This document shows positions 1 to 5,690 of a stretch of DNA of 6,604 nt, piece after piece; the stretch's first letter is position 1, and each line of letters begins with the position of its first letter. Position numbers and translations under genes: made by a program. This DNA is from an uncultured Lachnospiraceae bacterium (lineage in GTDB: Bacteria; Bacillota_A; Clostridia; Lachnospirales; Lachnospiraceae), in NCBI GenBank assembly GCA_905200565.1, contig CAJKKX010000136.1:1-6604 (forward strand), in the 5' to 3' direction. A model generated the notes under the pieces. It was not told where the DNA came from. It made no database searches and was given only the letters and a program-made list of their open reading frames with translations.

Positions 1-2394
1 CGCTTCATTTACTTCCGGGAAATCACACAGATGCACGCTTTCTGGCGCGTTCTGGTCCAGACTGCACACCAGATTCCGGTAAATATCCTCTGTCATAAAC
101 GGAATCATCGGCGCTGCCGCTTTGCTCACGTTCACCAGAGCCGTGTAAAGCGTCATATAAGCGTTGATCTTATCCTGCTCCATGCCCTTTGCCCAGAAAC
201 GCTCACGGCTGCGGCGCACGTACCAGTTACTCATGTCGTCGACGAATTCCTGCAATGCCCTTGCCGTTTCCGGAATCCTGTAATTTGCCAGATTCGTATC
301 CACCGCTTTGATCATGGAATTCATCTTGGACAGCAGCCATTTATCCATAACCGAAAGCTTTTCATATTCTAAGGTGTATTTTGTCGCATCAAATTCATCA
401 ATGTTCGCATACAGTACAAAGAACGCATAAGTATTCCACAGAGTTCCCATAAACTTACGCTGTCCCTCCTGCACGGCTTTCCCGTGGAAACGGTTCGGCA
501 GCCACGGCGCGCTGTTGATGTAGAAGTACCAGCGGATGGCATCTGCGCCGTATTTCTCCAGAGCCTCGAACGGATCAACGGCATTTCCTTTGGACTTACT
601 CATTTTCTGCCCGTTCTCATCCTGCACATGCCCCAGGACGATGACGTTTTCATAAGGCGCCTTGTTAAACAAAAGCGTAGACTCTGCCAGCAGGGAATAG
701 AACCACCCTCTTGTCTGGTCTACCGCCTCGGAAATAAACTGTGCCGGGAACTGCTGCTCAAACAGCTCTTTATTTTCAAACGGATAGTGATGCTGCGCAA
801 AAGGCATCGCTCCTGAGTCAAACCAGCAGTCGATCACCTCCGGCACACGGTGCATCGGCTTTCCGCACTTCGGGCATTTGATTTCGATCTCATCAATGTA
901 TGGACGGTGCAGCTCTACCGTCTTTGCCCGCTCGTCGCCGCTCATCTCGAACAGCTCCTGGCGGCTTCCCACCGAATGCTGATGCCCGCATTCGCACTCC
1001 CAGATGTTCAGCGGAGTTCCCCAGTAACGGTTCCGGCTGATGCCCCAGTCCTGTACATTCTCCAGCCAGTCTCCGAAACGGCCCTTTCCGATGCTCTCCG
1101 GAATCCAGTTGATCGTATTGTTGTTGCGGATCAGATCATCTTTTACTGCCGTCATCTTGATAAACCAAGACTCGCGCGCATAGTAAATCAACGGCGTGTC
1201 ACATCTCCAGCAGTGCGGATAGCTGTGCTCGAACTTCGGTGCGTCGAAGAGAAGCCCTCTCTCATCCAGGTCTTTTAATACCAGCGGGTCTGCCTTCTTT
1301 ACAAAGATGCCGCCGAACGGCGTATCCTCTGTCAGATTTCCCTTTCCATCCACGAGCTGTACAAACGGCAGGTCATAGTTACGCCCTACTTTGGCGTCGT
1401 CTTCACCAAAGGCAGGTGCAATATGGACGATACCGGTACCGTCTGTCAGTGTGACATAGGAATCGCATACCACGAAAAACGCTTTCTTGTGCTGCTTTGC
1501 CGCCCTGTCTGCGGCACAGGCATACAACGGCTCGTATTCCTTATATTCCAGGTCTTTCCCCACATAAGTTTCCAGAATTTCGTAAGCGTCCTCACCCAGT
1601 ACTTTATCGCTGAGAGCATGTGCCATGTAGTAGACGCGGCCATCCTCTTTCATCTTTACTTTCACGTATTCCTCTACAGGATTTACACAGAGCGCCAGGT
1701 TGGAGGGCAGCGTCCACGGAGTCGTCGTCCATGCCAGGATATAAGCATCCTCATCCTTCACCTTGAAGCGGACGATTGCAGAACGCTCTTTCACATCCTT
1801 GTAGCCCTGCGCTACCTCCTGGGCGGACAGCGGCGTGCCGCAGCGCGGGCAGTAGGGAACGACCTTAAAGCCTTTATACAGAAGCCCTTTATCCCAAATC
1901 TGCTTCAGCGCCCACCACTCGGACTCAATATACTCATCATGGTAAGTAACATACGGATGCTCCATGTCTGCCCAGAAACCTACGGTTCCTGAGAAATCCT
2001 CCCACATCCCTTTGTATTTCCAGACGCTTTCTTTACATTTATCAATAAACGGAACCAGGCCATATTCCTCAATCTGTTCCTTTCCGTCCAGTCCCAGAAG
2101 TTTCTCCACTTCCAGCTCTACCGGAAGCCCGTGCGTATCCCAGCCCGCTTTTCTCGGAACCATCTTCCCTTTCATCGTCTGGTATCTCGGAATCATATCT
2201 TTAATGACACGGGTCAGCACATGCCCGATGTGCGGCTTACCGTTTGCCGTAGGCGGCCCGTCATAAAAAGTATACGTCTCGCAGTCCTTGCGGTCTTCGA
2301 TACTTTTTTCAAAAATGTGATTTTCTCTCCAGAATTTTTCTGTCTGTTTCTCACGTTCCACAAAGTTCAAGTCTGTTGAAACCTTCTCGTACAT
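1..2394 (-). CDS. ileS: Isoleucyl-tRNA synthetase, type-2 clade (3' end beyond the window)
   Basis: This gene encodes the cytoplasmic class I enzyme that charges tRNA-Ile with isoleucine, using ATP. The visible 798 codons begin MYEKVSTDLNFVEREK. The PPTANGKPHIGH block carries the HIGH signature at residues 55-58, followed by GWDTHGLPVELEVEK. The CP1 editing domain shows TTTPWTLPSN (about residue 225) and GTGIVHIAPAFGEDD. CPRCG, ECECG and CPKCG cysteine pairs look zinc-binding. CWFDSGAMP lies near 523 and KMSKS at 597-601, followed by the start of the anticodon-binding helical domain. Members of this clade are usually about 1,040 residues, so roughly 240 C-terminal residues lie outside. The PPTANGKPHIGH and GWDTHGLPVELEVEK forms match the eukaryote-like IleRS2 clade rather than the E. 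coli type; that assignment is from memory. The start is fixed by GGAGG at 2401-2405, six bases upstream. Expression is controlled by the T-box leader upstream. Confidence 0.97.
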   Translation of the reverse strand, partial: MYEKVSTDLNFVEREKQTEKFWRENHIFEKSIEDRKDCETYTFYDGPPTANGKPHIGHVLTRVIKDMIPRYQTMKGKMVPRKAGWDTHGLPVELEVEKLLGLDGKEQIEEYGLVPFIDKCKESVWKYKGMWEDFSGTVGFWADMEHPYVTYHDEYIESEWWALKQIWDKGLLYKGFKVVPYCPRCGTPLSAQEVAQGYKDVKERSAIVRFKVKDEDAYILAWTTTPWTLPSNLALCVNPVEEYVKVKMKEDGRVYYMAHALSDKVLGEDAYEILETYVGKDLEYKEYEPLYACAADRAAKQHKKAFFVVCDSYVTLTDGTGIVHIAPAFGEDDAKVGRNYDLPFVQLVDGKGNLTEDTPFGGIFVKKADPLVLKDLDERGLLFDAPKFEHSYPHCWRCDTPLIYYARESWFIKMTAVKDDLIRNNNTINWIPESIGKGRFGDWLENVQDWGISRNRYWGTPLNIWECECGHQHSVGSRQELFEMSGDERAKTVELHRPYIDEIEIKCPKCGKPMHRVPEVIDCWFDSGAMPFAQHHYPFENKELFEQQFPAQFISEAVDQTRGWFYSLLAESTLLFNKAPYENVIVLGHVQDENGQKMSKSKGNAVDPFEALEKYGADAIRWYFYINSAPWLPNRFHGKAVQEGQRKFMGTLWNTYAFFVLYANIDEFDATKYTLEYEKLSVMDKWLLSKMNSMIKAVDTNLANYRIPETARALQEFVDDMSNWYVRRSRERFWAKGMEQDKINAYMTLYTALVNVSKAAAPMIPFMTEDIYRNLVCSLDQNAPESVHLCDFPEVNEA

Positions 2395-2433
2395 ATGTTA
2401 CCTCCATTCCTGTTCGTTTACCTGTCTCTGCGC

Positions 2434-2571
2434 ACTGTTCAGCCATGCAAGCTCGAATACGCTTCGCTTCTTCTCGCTTGAGCTGAACGCCCTATACAAA
2501 TATTAGAAACCCAGTCCTCTCAAGTAAACTTGTTCGGCCTGCTTTCTAATATTTGTGCATGGCTGAACAGT
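2434..2571. repeat. 138-bp inverted-repeat element with a side hairpin, inside the ileS leader
   Basis: The ends are perfect 16-bp inverted repeats: ACTGTTCAGCCATGCA at 2434-2449 and TGCATGGCTGAACAGT at 2556-2571. A second perfect inverted pair lies inside: ACAAATATTAGAAA at 2496-2509 and TTTCTAATATTTGT at 2543-2556. On the right the two arms abut, giving about 29 paired bases. On the left they are separated by about 46 bases (2450-2495) that hold their own stem, AGCTC (2450-2454) with GAGCT (2480-2484). The 33-base apical loop holds a further CAAGT/ACTTG stem at 2521-2532. The folded form is therefore a three-way junction or cruciform. It lies between the T-box terminator and the ileS ribosome binding site and would be transcribed in the ileS mRNA. 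No coding capacity and no clear target-site duplication are visible. It may be a MITE-like or other dispersed palindromic repeat; I do not recognise the family. Confidence 0.85.
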
Positions 2572-2576
2572 AGCAA

Positions 2577-2611
2577 AAGAAAGGCTTCCGCCCTGTAACA
2601 GGACGAAAGCC
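2577..2611 (-). terminator. Intrinsic terminator of the ileS T-box leader
   Basis: On the minus strand GGCTTTCGTCCTG (2611-2599) pairs with CAGGGCGGAAGCC (2595-2583) across a three-base TTA loop. The T-rich tail TTTCTTTT runs 2582-2575. The stem is about 13 bp with one mismatch or wobble. Its 5' arm contains the CGTCCTG segment that would alternatively pair with the T-box sequence to form the antiterminator when uncharged tRNA-Ile is bound. Confidence 0.92.
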
Positions 2612-2811
2612 AACGCTTACGCAACCACCTCTTACACATACTGACATACGCGTTCCCTGTAACGGGGGAAAACCGTCAAGACCTACTATCTTTCAGCCCG
2701 CAACTCAAAAGTGATCTTCCATCTATCCTACTCGCACCGGGATTCCACCCTTTCCCGGCTCTCTGTGCCTTTCCGATACATGTACTGTCTTTCTCATAGT
2801 CTTTTTCAGAT
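2577..2811 (-). promoter_or_regulatory. T-box riboswitch leader, tRNA-Ile specific (AUC specifier)
   Basis: T-box leaders sense uncharged tRNA and allow read-through into synthetase genes. Stem I starts near the transcription start. It includes the AGAAAGACAGTA segment, an AGAGAG segment, and an apical hairpin CCGGGA/TCCCGG (2753-2758 with 2737-2742) whose loop reads AAGGGTGGAA. The descending side has GAAGATCACTTTTGAG, where ATC at 2715-2713 sits in the specifier-loop position and codes for isoleucine, matching the downstream gene. A stem III candidate holds TTCCC...GGGAA (about 2669-2651). The T-box is AAGAGGTGGTTGCG (2633-2620). Its UGGU bulge (2627-2624) complements an ACCA tRNA end, as expected for discriminator A73 of tRNA-Ile. 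The terminator follows directly. The T-box core is somewhat divergent from AGGGTGGNACCGCG. Confidence 0.93.
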
Positions 2812-2819
2812 CAAATGCT

Positions 2820-2848
2820 ATTATAAATTTACCACTGAGAAAAGTCAA
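2820..2848 (-). promoter_or_regulatory. Sigma-A promoter of the ileS T-box operon
   Basis: The -35 box TTGACT (2848-2843) and the -10 box TATAAT (2825-2820) are separated by exactly 17 bases, close to the vegetative consensus. Transcription would start near 2813-2811 on the minus strand, just before stem I of the T-box leader. This makes ileS transcriptionally independent of the YunG-like gene upstream. Confidence 0.92.
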
Positions 2849-2928
2849 GGTGTTCTTCTCATATTCTTTTCTCTTTTCTTTCATAAAATCAGCATCTACT
2901 GCATTTGGAACTCCAGGCAAATGCGAAA

Positions 2929-3369
2929 TCATTTTTTCTTTCCAAAAAGTCTTTTGAGTTCGTCCCGCAGAAATTCATACCTCTGCCGCTTCTCTTCTTT
3001 CGCAAAATGCACTTCGCGGAACTGCTCCGGATTGTTTTCATAATCCAGCATTTCATCTCCAAACTGTTCACTGGTCAGATCAAACACACAATCACTTACC
3101 ACATTATAGCAATGGTAGTTTCCGCCCTCCCTGGGGATTCCGTACACTTTTCCTCCAAAAATATCCTGCGCAAGAAACGCCGTGATGGAACACTGCCCAA
3201 GGGTCCTGTTCTCCCGGCTCCAGTTTCCGCGCATTCTGGGGGCGCAGGTAGCTTCGCACCAGACGCCCGAAAGCGCATCATATAAATCACGCGGCGTCCG
3301 GATTCCCTCATATTCATCGGTAACCGCCGGAACATCCGCCTGCTCCCAACCATAAAATTTACCATCCAT
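2929..3369 (-). CDS. YunG-like protein with Cys/His/Asp arrangement
   Basis: This 146-residue soluble protein has no signal peptide or membrane segment. The central stretch W50-SRENRTLGQCSITAF through NYHCYN to FDLTSEQF resembles the YunG family as I remember it (a W...NPTLGQC..TA core, a histidine after the central strand, and a DLT..QF tail). C60, H86 and D97 are ordered like a papain- or transglutaminase-type catalytic triad, but activity is inference and no function is established to my knowledge. The C-terminal 40 residues are highly charged (KEEKRQRYEFLRDELKRLF) and probably helical. The gene begins 54 bases after the HEPN gene on the same strand with no visible promoter between them, so it may be the third gene of that operon. 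The start is moderately sure: purine-rich GGAAAGGAAG lies 11 bases upstream, and AGAGGA is too close to serve well. Confidence 0.78.
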   Translation of the reverse strand: MDGKFYGWEQADVPAVTDEYEGIRTPRDLYDALSGVWCEATCAPRMRGNWSRENRTLGQCSITAFLAQDIFGGKVYGIPREGGNYHCYNVVSDCVFDLTSEQFGDEMLDYENNPEQFREVHFAKEEKRQRYEFLRDELKRLFGKKK

Positions 3370-3423
3370 ATCCTCTGTTTCTTCCTTTCCATCTCTTTCT
3401 GAGTCCGTGTTTCTTTGGGCAGA

Positions 3424-3885
3424 TTAAAGTTTTAAATCCTTTAACTCCGGCAATGTACTGGTACTACCTTCTATACTGTTATCGAGCACCTGATGTGCAA
3501 GCCTGTTGATCTCTTCCGCATACTCAATGCAGTATACAGCGGTATCATAATCAACGACAACAAAATCATCCCCCGGGTATCGTGCATCAAAATAGAAGTC
3601 CCCTACAAATTTGCACCGAACCAGGTCTATCTGGGGAATACCATCAACGGTATTCAGCGCCTGTGCAATCTTACGCAAATTATGCGTTTTCAGCAGGCTG
3701 TTTATCTCGTCGTTATCGACCAGCTTAATCTCTGCAACTGCTTTCAGGCTTTTTTCTACCACCTGGGCGCTCTGGATTGCAATAGGATTAAAATATCCGC
3801 TTTTACCAGACACCTCTAACATGGTTCTTAAATACATCAGATCATTATCTGCAATCCCAAGATAACTGTTCATTTTTGCAGCCAT
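3424..3885 (-). CDS. HEPN-domain protein, partner of the upstream MNT nucleotidyltransferase
   Basis: This 153-residue, mostly helical protein has the marks of the HEPN family (Pfam HEPN type): AIQSAQVVEKSLKAV at 36-50, KTHNL at 66-70, and DFYFDARYP at 96-104 before a final helix. HEPN proteins paired with minimal nucleotidyltransferases often form RNA-targeting toxin-antitoxin or nucleotide-binding complexes. The catalytic R-X4-6-H motif of RNase HEPN proteins is not visible: the two histidines are H68 and H131, and the nearest arginine spacing is R128-x-x-H131. The RX4HXY motif of HepT toxins is also absent, so a nuclease role is doubtful. The start at 3885 overlaps the MNT gene by 16 bases and has GGATGGG 8 bases upstream. 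An in-frame ATG at 3873 forms an ATGA junction with the MNT stop but lacks a ribosome binding site. Translation is probably coupled. Confidence 0.88.
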   Translation of the reverse strand: MAAKMNSYLGIADNDLMYLRTMLEVSGKSGYFNPIAIQSAQVVEKSLKAVAEIKLVDNDEINSLLKTHNLRKIAQALNTVDGIPQIDLVRCKFVGDFYFDARYPGDDFVVVDYDTAVYCIEYAEEINRLAHQVLDNSIEGSTSTLPELKDLKL

Positions 3886-4235
3886 AATATTTTCCCATCC
3901 CTTCTGACGTTTCTGATAAAGAAACTGTCTGCCTCGTTAAATACTTCTTTTGTATAGAACACAAGATCTGTGCGGACACCTCTGAATTCCTCGTCCAAAG
4001 CCGAACGCACCTCACATCGGATACCGCTGTCAATTTTTTCATTTGTTACAAGAAGTAAATCCAGATCACTCCCGCCACGAAGCTCTCCGCGTGCGCCGCT
4101 GCCGAACAGAATCACTGCACACATTCCCGGAATCTTTGCTCTTTTAATAATCTCCAGATCATTGTTTAAAGCCGCCCTGAATCTTTCCGGCATTCCGGAT
4201 GACTCCACACGTTCCATAATTGCCTCGATATCCAT
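3870..4235 (-). CDS. Minimal nucleotidyltransferase (MNT, pol-beta superfamily)
   Basis: This 121-residue protein is the size of a stand-alone MNT. The signature GSGARGELRGGSDLDLLLV spans 45-63, with metal-binding D57 and D59. The third acidic residue is probably D90 in RTDLVFY. The family transfers nucleotides from NTPs to proteins or small molecules. In MntA/HepT systems the MNT is the antitoxin and AMPylates the HEPN toxin, and order MNT then HEPN is common for such modules. Whether this pair works that way is inference. The start is well set by AGGAGG at 4248-4243, seven bases upstream. The stop overlaps the HEPN gene. A promoter with a good -10 box lies at 4341-4313. An N-terminal helical stretch (residues 1-35) precedes the nucleotidyltransferase fold. 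Confidence 0.93.
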   Translation of the reverse strand: MDIEAIMERVESSGMPERFRAALNNDLEIIKRAKIPGMCAVILFGSGARGELRGGSDLDLLLVTNEKIDSGIRCEVRSALDEEFRGVRTDLVFYTKEVFNEADSFFIRNVRRDGKILWLQK

Positions 4236-4255
4236 CCTGCTTCCTCCTACTTTCG

Positions 4256-4286
4256 CCGTCTGTGCCGTCTTTCCGTCTCTTCCGTC
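4256..4286 (-). repeat. Four short direct repeats in the MNT leader (GACGG on the sense strand)
   Basis: CCGTC occurs on the plus strand at 4256-4260, 4265-4269, 4273-4277 and 4282-4286, at 9, 8 and 9-base intervals; the sense strand reads GACGG. The array lies between the predicted promoter and the MNT ribosome binding site. It could be an operator or an RNA-binding leader for autoregulation, or simply low-complexity purine-rich sequence. Confidence 0.55.
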
Positions 4287-4312
4287 TGAAACATCCCAAA
4301 AGCCTTTTTTCC

Positions 4313-4341
4313 ATTATACCCAATCCGCTCTTATTTTTCTA
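4313..4341 (-). promoter_or_regulatory. Putative promoter of the MNT-HEPN-YunG operon
   Basis: A perfect -10 box TATAAT (4318-4313) is preceded by TAGAAA (4341-4336, four of six consensus bases) with a 17-base spacer. Transcription would begin near 4306 and give a leader of about 70 bases before the MNT start. It overlaps the end of the small ORF at 4382-4314. Confidence 0.65.
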
Positions 4342-4382
4342 TAGAAAGCATCACTTTTCATGTGCCTTATTGTATTAAGCAT
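4314..4382 (-). CDS. Possible 22-residue small protein or leader peptide
   Basis: An ATG at 4382 is preceded by AAAGGAG (4394-4388) with a five-base spacer, which is as good a ribosome binding site as any in the window. The ORF MLNTIRHMKSDAFYRKIRADWV is basic and ends at a TAA at 4316-4314 that overlaps the MNT operon -10 box. It lies 45 bases after the rtcB stop, so it could be translated from the rtcB transcript. I recognise no family. It may be a chance ORF, a regulatory peptide, or the remnant of a longer gene. Confidence 0.35.
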   Translation of the reverse strand: MLNTIRHMKSDAFYRKIRADWV

Positions 4383-4404
4383 TTCTTCTCCTTTCCGTGC
4401 CGGT

Positions 4405-4438
4405 CATCGGACTGACACAAAAAAGGATCAGTCTGATG
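4405..4438. other. Inverted repeat spanning the rtcB stop codon
   Basis: CATCGGACTGA (4405-4415) pairs with TCAGTCTGATG (4428-4438) over 11 bp around a 12-base loop; one pair is a G/T wobble as plus-strand RNA and an A/C mismatch as the rtcB message. On the rtcB sense strand the loop contains six T residues, but no T-run follows the stem, so this is not a standard intrinsic terminator. It may protect or pause the 3' end of the rtcB message. Confidence 0.45.
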
Positions 4439-5630
4439 CCTTAAAATTATAAATTGGTTTCATAATATCAATGATATCTACGGATTCCCGTATCACATCA
4501 ATCACGTCTTTTAGCGACTTATATGCAAACGGAGCTTCGTCCAACGTTGCTTCACTAACGGATGTTGTGTAAATCCCTTTCATGGCCTCTCTGTATGCTT
4601 CCATGCTGAGAGTTTCTTTTGCTTTCGTCCGGGACATCAACCGTCCTGCGCCATGCGGCGCTGAAAAATTCCATTCCGGATTTCCTTTTCCCACTGCCAG
4701 CACACTCCCATCTCTCATGTTCATTGGTATCAGTACCTTTTCATTCTTATGGGCGGCAATCGCTCCTTTCCGCAGGATCATTTCTTTCACATCAATATAA
4801 TTGTGAATCGTATGAAATCCATCTTTTCCTTTTAGACCACATCGTTCAAGTAATATCTCTGACAATAACTCTCTATTTCTGAGAGCAAATCTCTGACAAA
4901 CATCTACATCATGCAGATAATCCTCAAAGTAACTTCCATATACATAACAGAGATCTTCCGGAATCAGCAATGGCTTATTCTTCCAATGCAGTTCCTTCAA
5001 TGCCTGCTGTATCTCTTTTCTCCGTCCCGCAGCTTTGTATTCTGCAATCAGGGCATCTTTCTTTTTGAAATATTCCTCTTTTCCCTGATGTAATTCAATC
5101 GCAAGCTGCTGATAAATCTCCGCTGTCTGTTTTCCCAGATTTCGGCTTCCCGTATGGATTACAAGATAATTGGTTCCATCCGCCGCACGGTCAATCTCAA
5201 TAAAATGGTTGCCGCCGCCTAATGTACCCAGACTCCTTTCAATCCATTTTGTCTCTTGCAAAGAACGATAACAGCAAAGTTCTGTCAAATCAAACCTCTC
5301 CTGTCTCCCTTCCCACGCACTTTTCCCTGACGGGATAAAATGACATGCTTCATCGAATCTTTCCAGGTCAATCTCCTGCTTCCCAAGATTTACGGTATAC
5401 ATCCCGCAGCCTATATCTACCCCGACAACATTCGGAACTGCCTTTCCATTCACTGTCATGGTTGTTCCAATCGTGCATCCCTTTCCCGCATGGACATCCG
5501 GCATGATTCTGACACGGCAGCCTTCCGTAAATTCCTGGTCACACATTCCGCGAATCTGCTCGATTGCTTCTTCCTCAATAATATTTGCATAACAAATGGC
5601 TGTTGTCTTTGCCCCTTTTATCTCCAACAT
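4428..5630 (-). CDS. rtcB: RtcB-family RNA ligase
   Basis: RtcB enzymes join RNA ends carrying 2',3'-cyclic phosphate or 3'-phosphate to 5'-hydroxyl ends using GTP and manganese, acting in tRNA splicing or repair of cleaved RNA. The 400-residue length is close to bacterial RtcB (about 408). Conserved blocks appear in order: PDVHAGKGCTIGT (44-56), GVDIGCGM (70-77, metal ligands D72 and C75), GGGNHFIEI (138-146, N141 and H142), HTGSRNLG (159-166, H159), HNYID (276-280, H276), RKGA (287-290) and SAPHGAGR (323-330), where H326 corresponds to the guanylylated histidine; SRTKA follows. All key residues are present, so the enzyme should be active. The N-terminus is shorter than in E. coli RtcB, as in other clostridial relatives. 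The start is set by AAAGGAGA at 5646-5639, eight bases upstream. A strong terminator ends just 28 bases before the start, so expression may depend on read-through. Confidence 0.96.
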   Translation of the reverse strand: MLEIKGAKTTAICYANIIEEEAIEQIRGMCDQEFTEGCRVRIMPDVHAGKGCTIGTTMTVNGKAVPNVVGVDIGCGMYTVNLGKQEIDLERFDEACHFIPSGKSAWEGRQERFDLTELCCYRSLQETKWIERSLGTLGGGNHFIEIDRAADGTNYLVIHTGSRNLGKQTAEIYQQLAIELHQGKEEYFKKKDALIAEYKAAGRRKEIQQALKELHWKNKPLLIPEDLCYVYGSYFEDYLHDVDVCQRFALRNRELLSEILLERCGLKGKDGFHTIHNYIDVKEMILRKGAIAAHKNEKVLIPMNMRDGSVLAVGKGNPEWNFSAPHGAGRLMSRTKAKETLSMEAYREAMKGIYTTSVSEATLDEAPFAYKSLKDVIDVIRESVDIIDIMKPIYNFKASD

Positions 5631-5658
5631 TGCTGTTTTCTCCTTTCCTGTCAGGATG

Positions 5659-5690
5659 AAAAAAACCGCCTATCCATAAGATAAGCGGTT
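5659..5690 (-). terminator. Strong intrinsic terminator directly upstream of rtcB
   Basis: On the minus strand AACCGCTTATC (5690-5680) pairs with GATAGGCGGTT (5674-5664) through 11 bp, including one U-G wobble, with a TTATG loop. A run of seven T (5665-5659) follows. It lies about 150 bases after the nuclease-like gene and 28 bases before the rtcB start codon. It may end the upstream transcript, or act as an attenuator for rtcB. Confidence 0.9.

Noticed and set aside
1423..1992. 189-codon plus-strand ORF, with other plus-strand ORFs across 31-2379.
   Set aside because: They lie antisense to ileS, whose frame is continuous with recognisable motifs throughout; the plus-strand products resemble nothing and lack ribosome binding sites.
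2434..2571. Considered as a CRISPR array or an insertion-sequence remnant with terminal repeats.
   Set aside because: There is no repeat-spacer periodicity, no transposase fragment and no clear target-site duplication, so only a palindromic repeat element is claimed.
2901..2924. GCATTTG/CAAATGC hairpin just after the YunG-like gene, considered as its terminator.
   Set aside because: Only 7 bp with a 10-base loop and no T-run behind it on the minus strand; too weak to call.
2723..2932. 69-codon minus-strand ORF whose ATG overlaps the stop of the YunG-like gene (ATGA).
   Set aside because: It runs straight through the ileS promoter and stem I of the T-box leader, has no good ribosome binding site, and its sequence is explained by the conserved RNA structure.
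4582..5684. Several plus-strand ORFs of 60-114 codons opposite rtcB.
   Set aside because: They are antisense shadows of the conserved RtcB frame.
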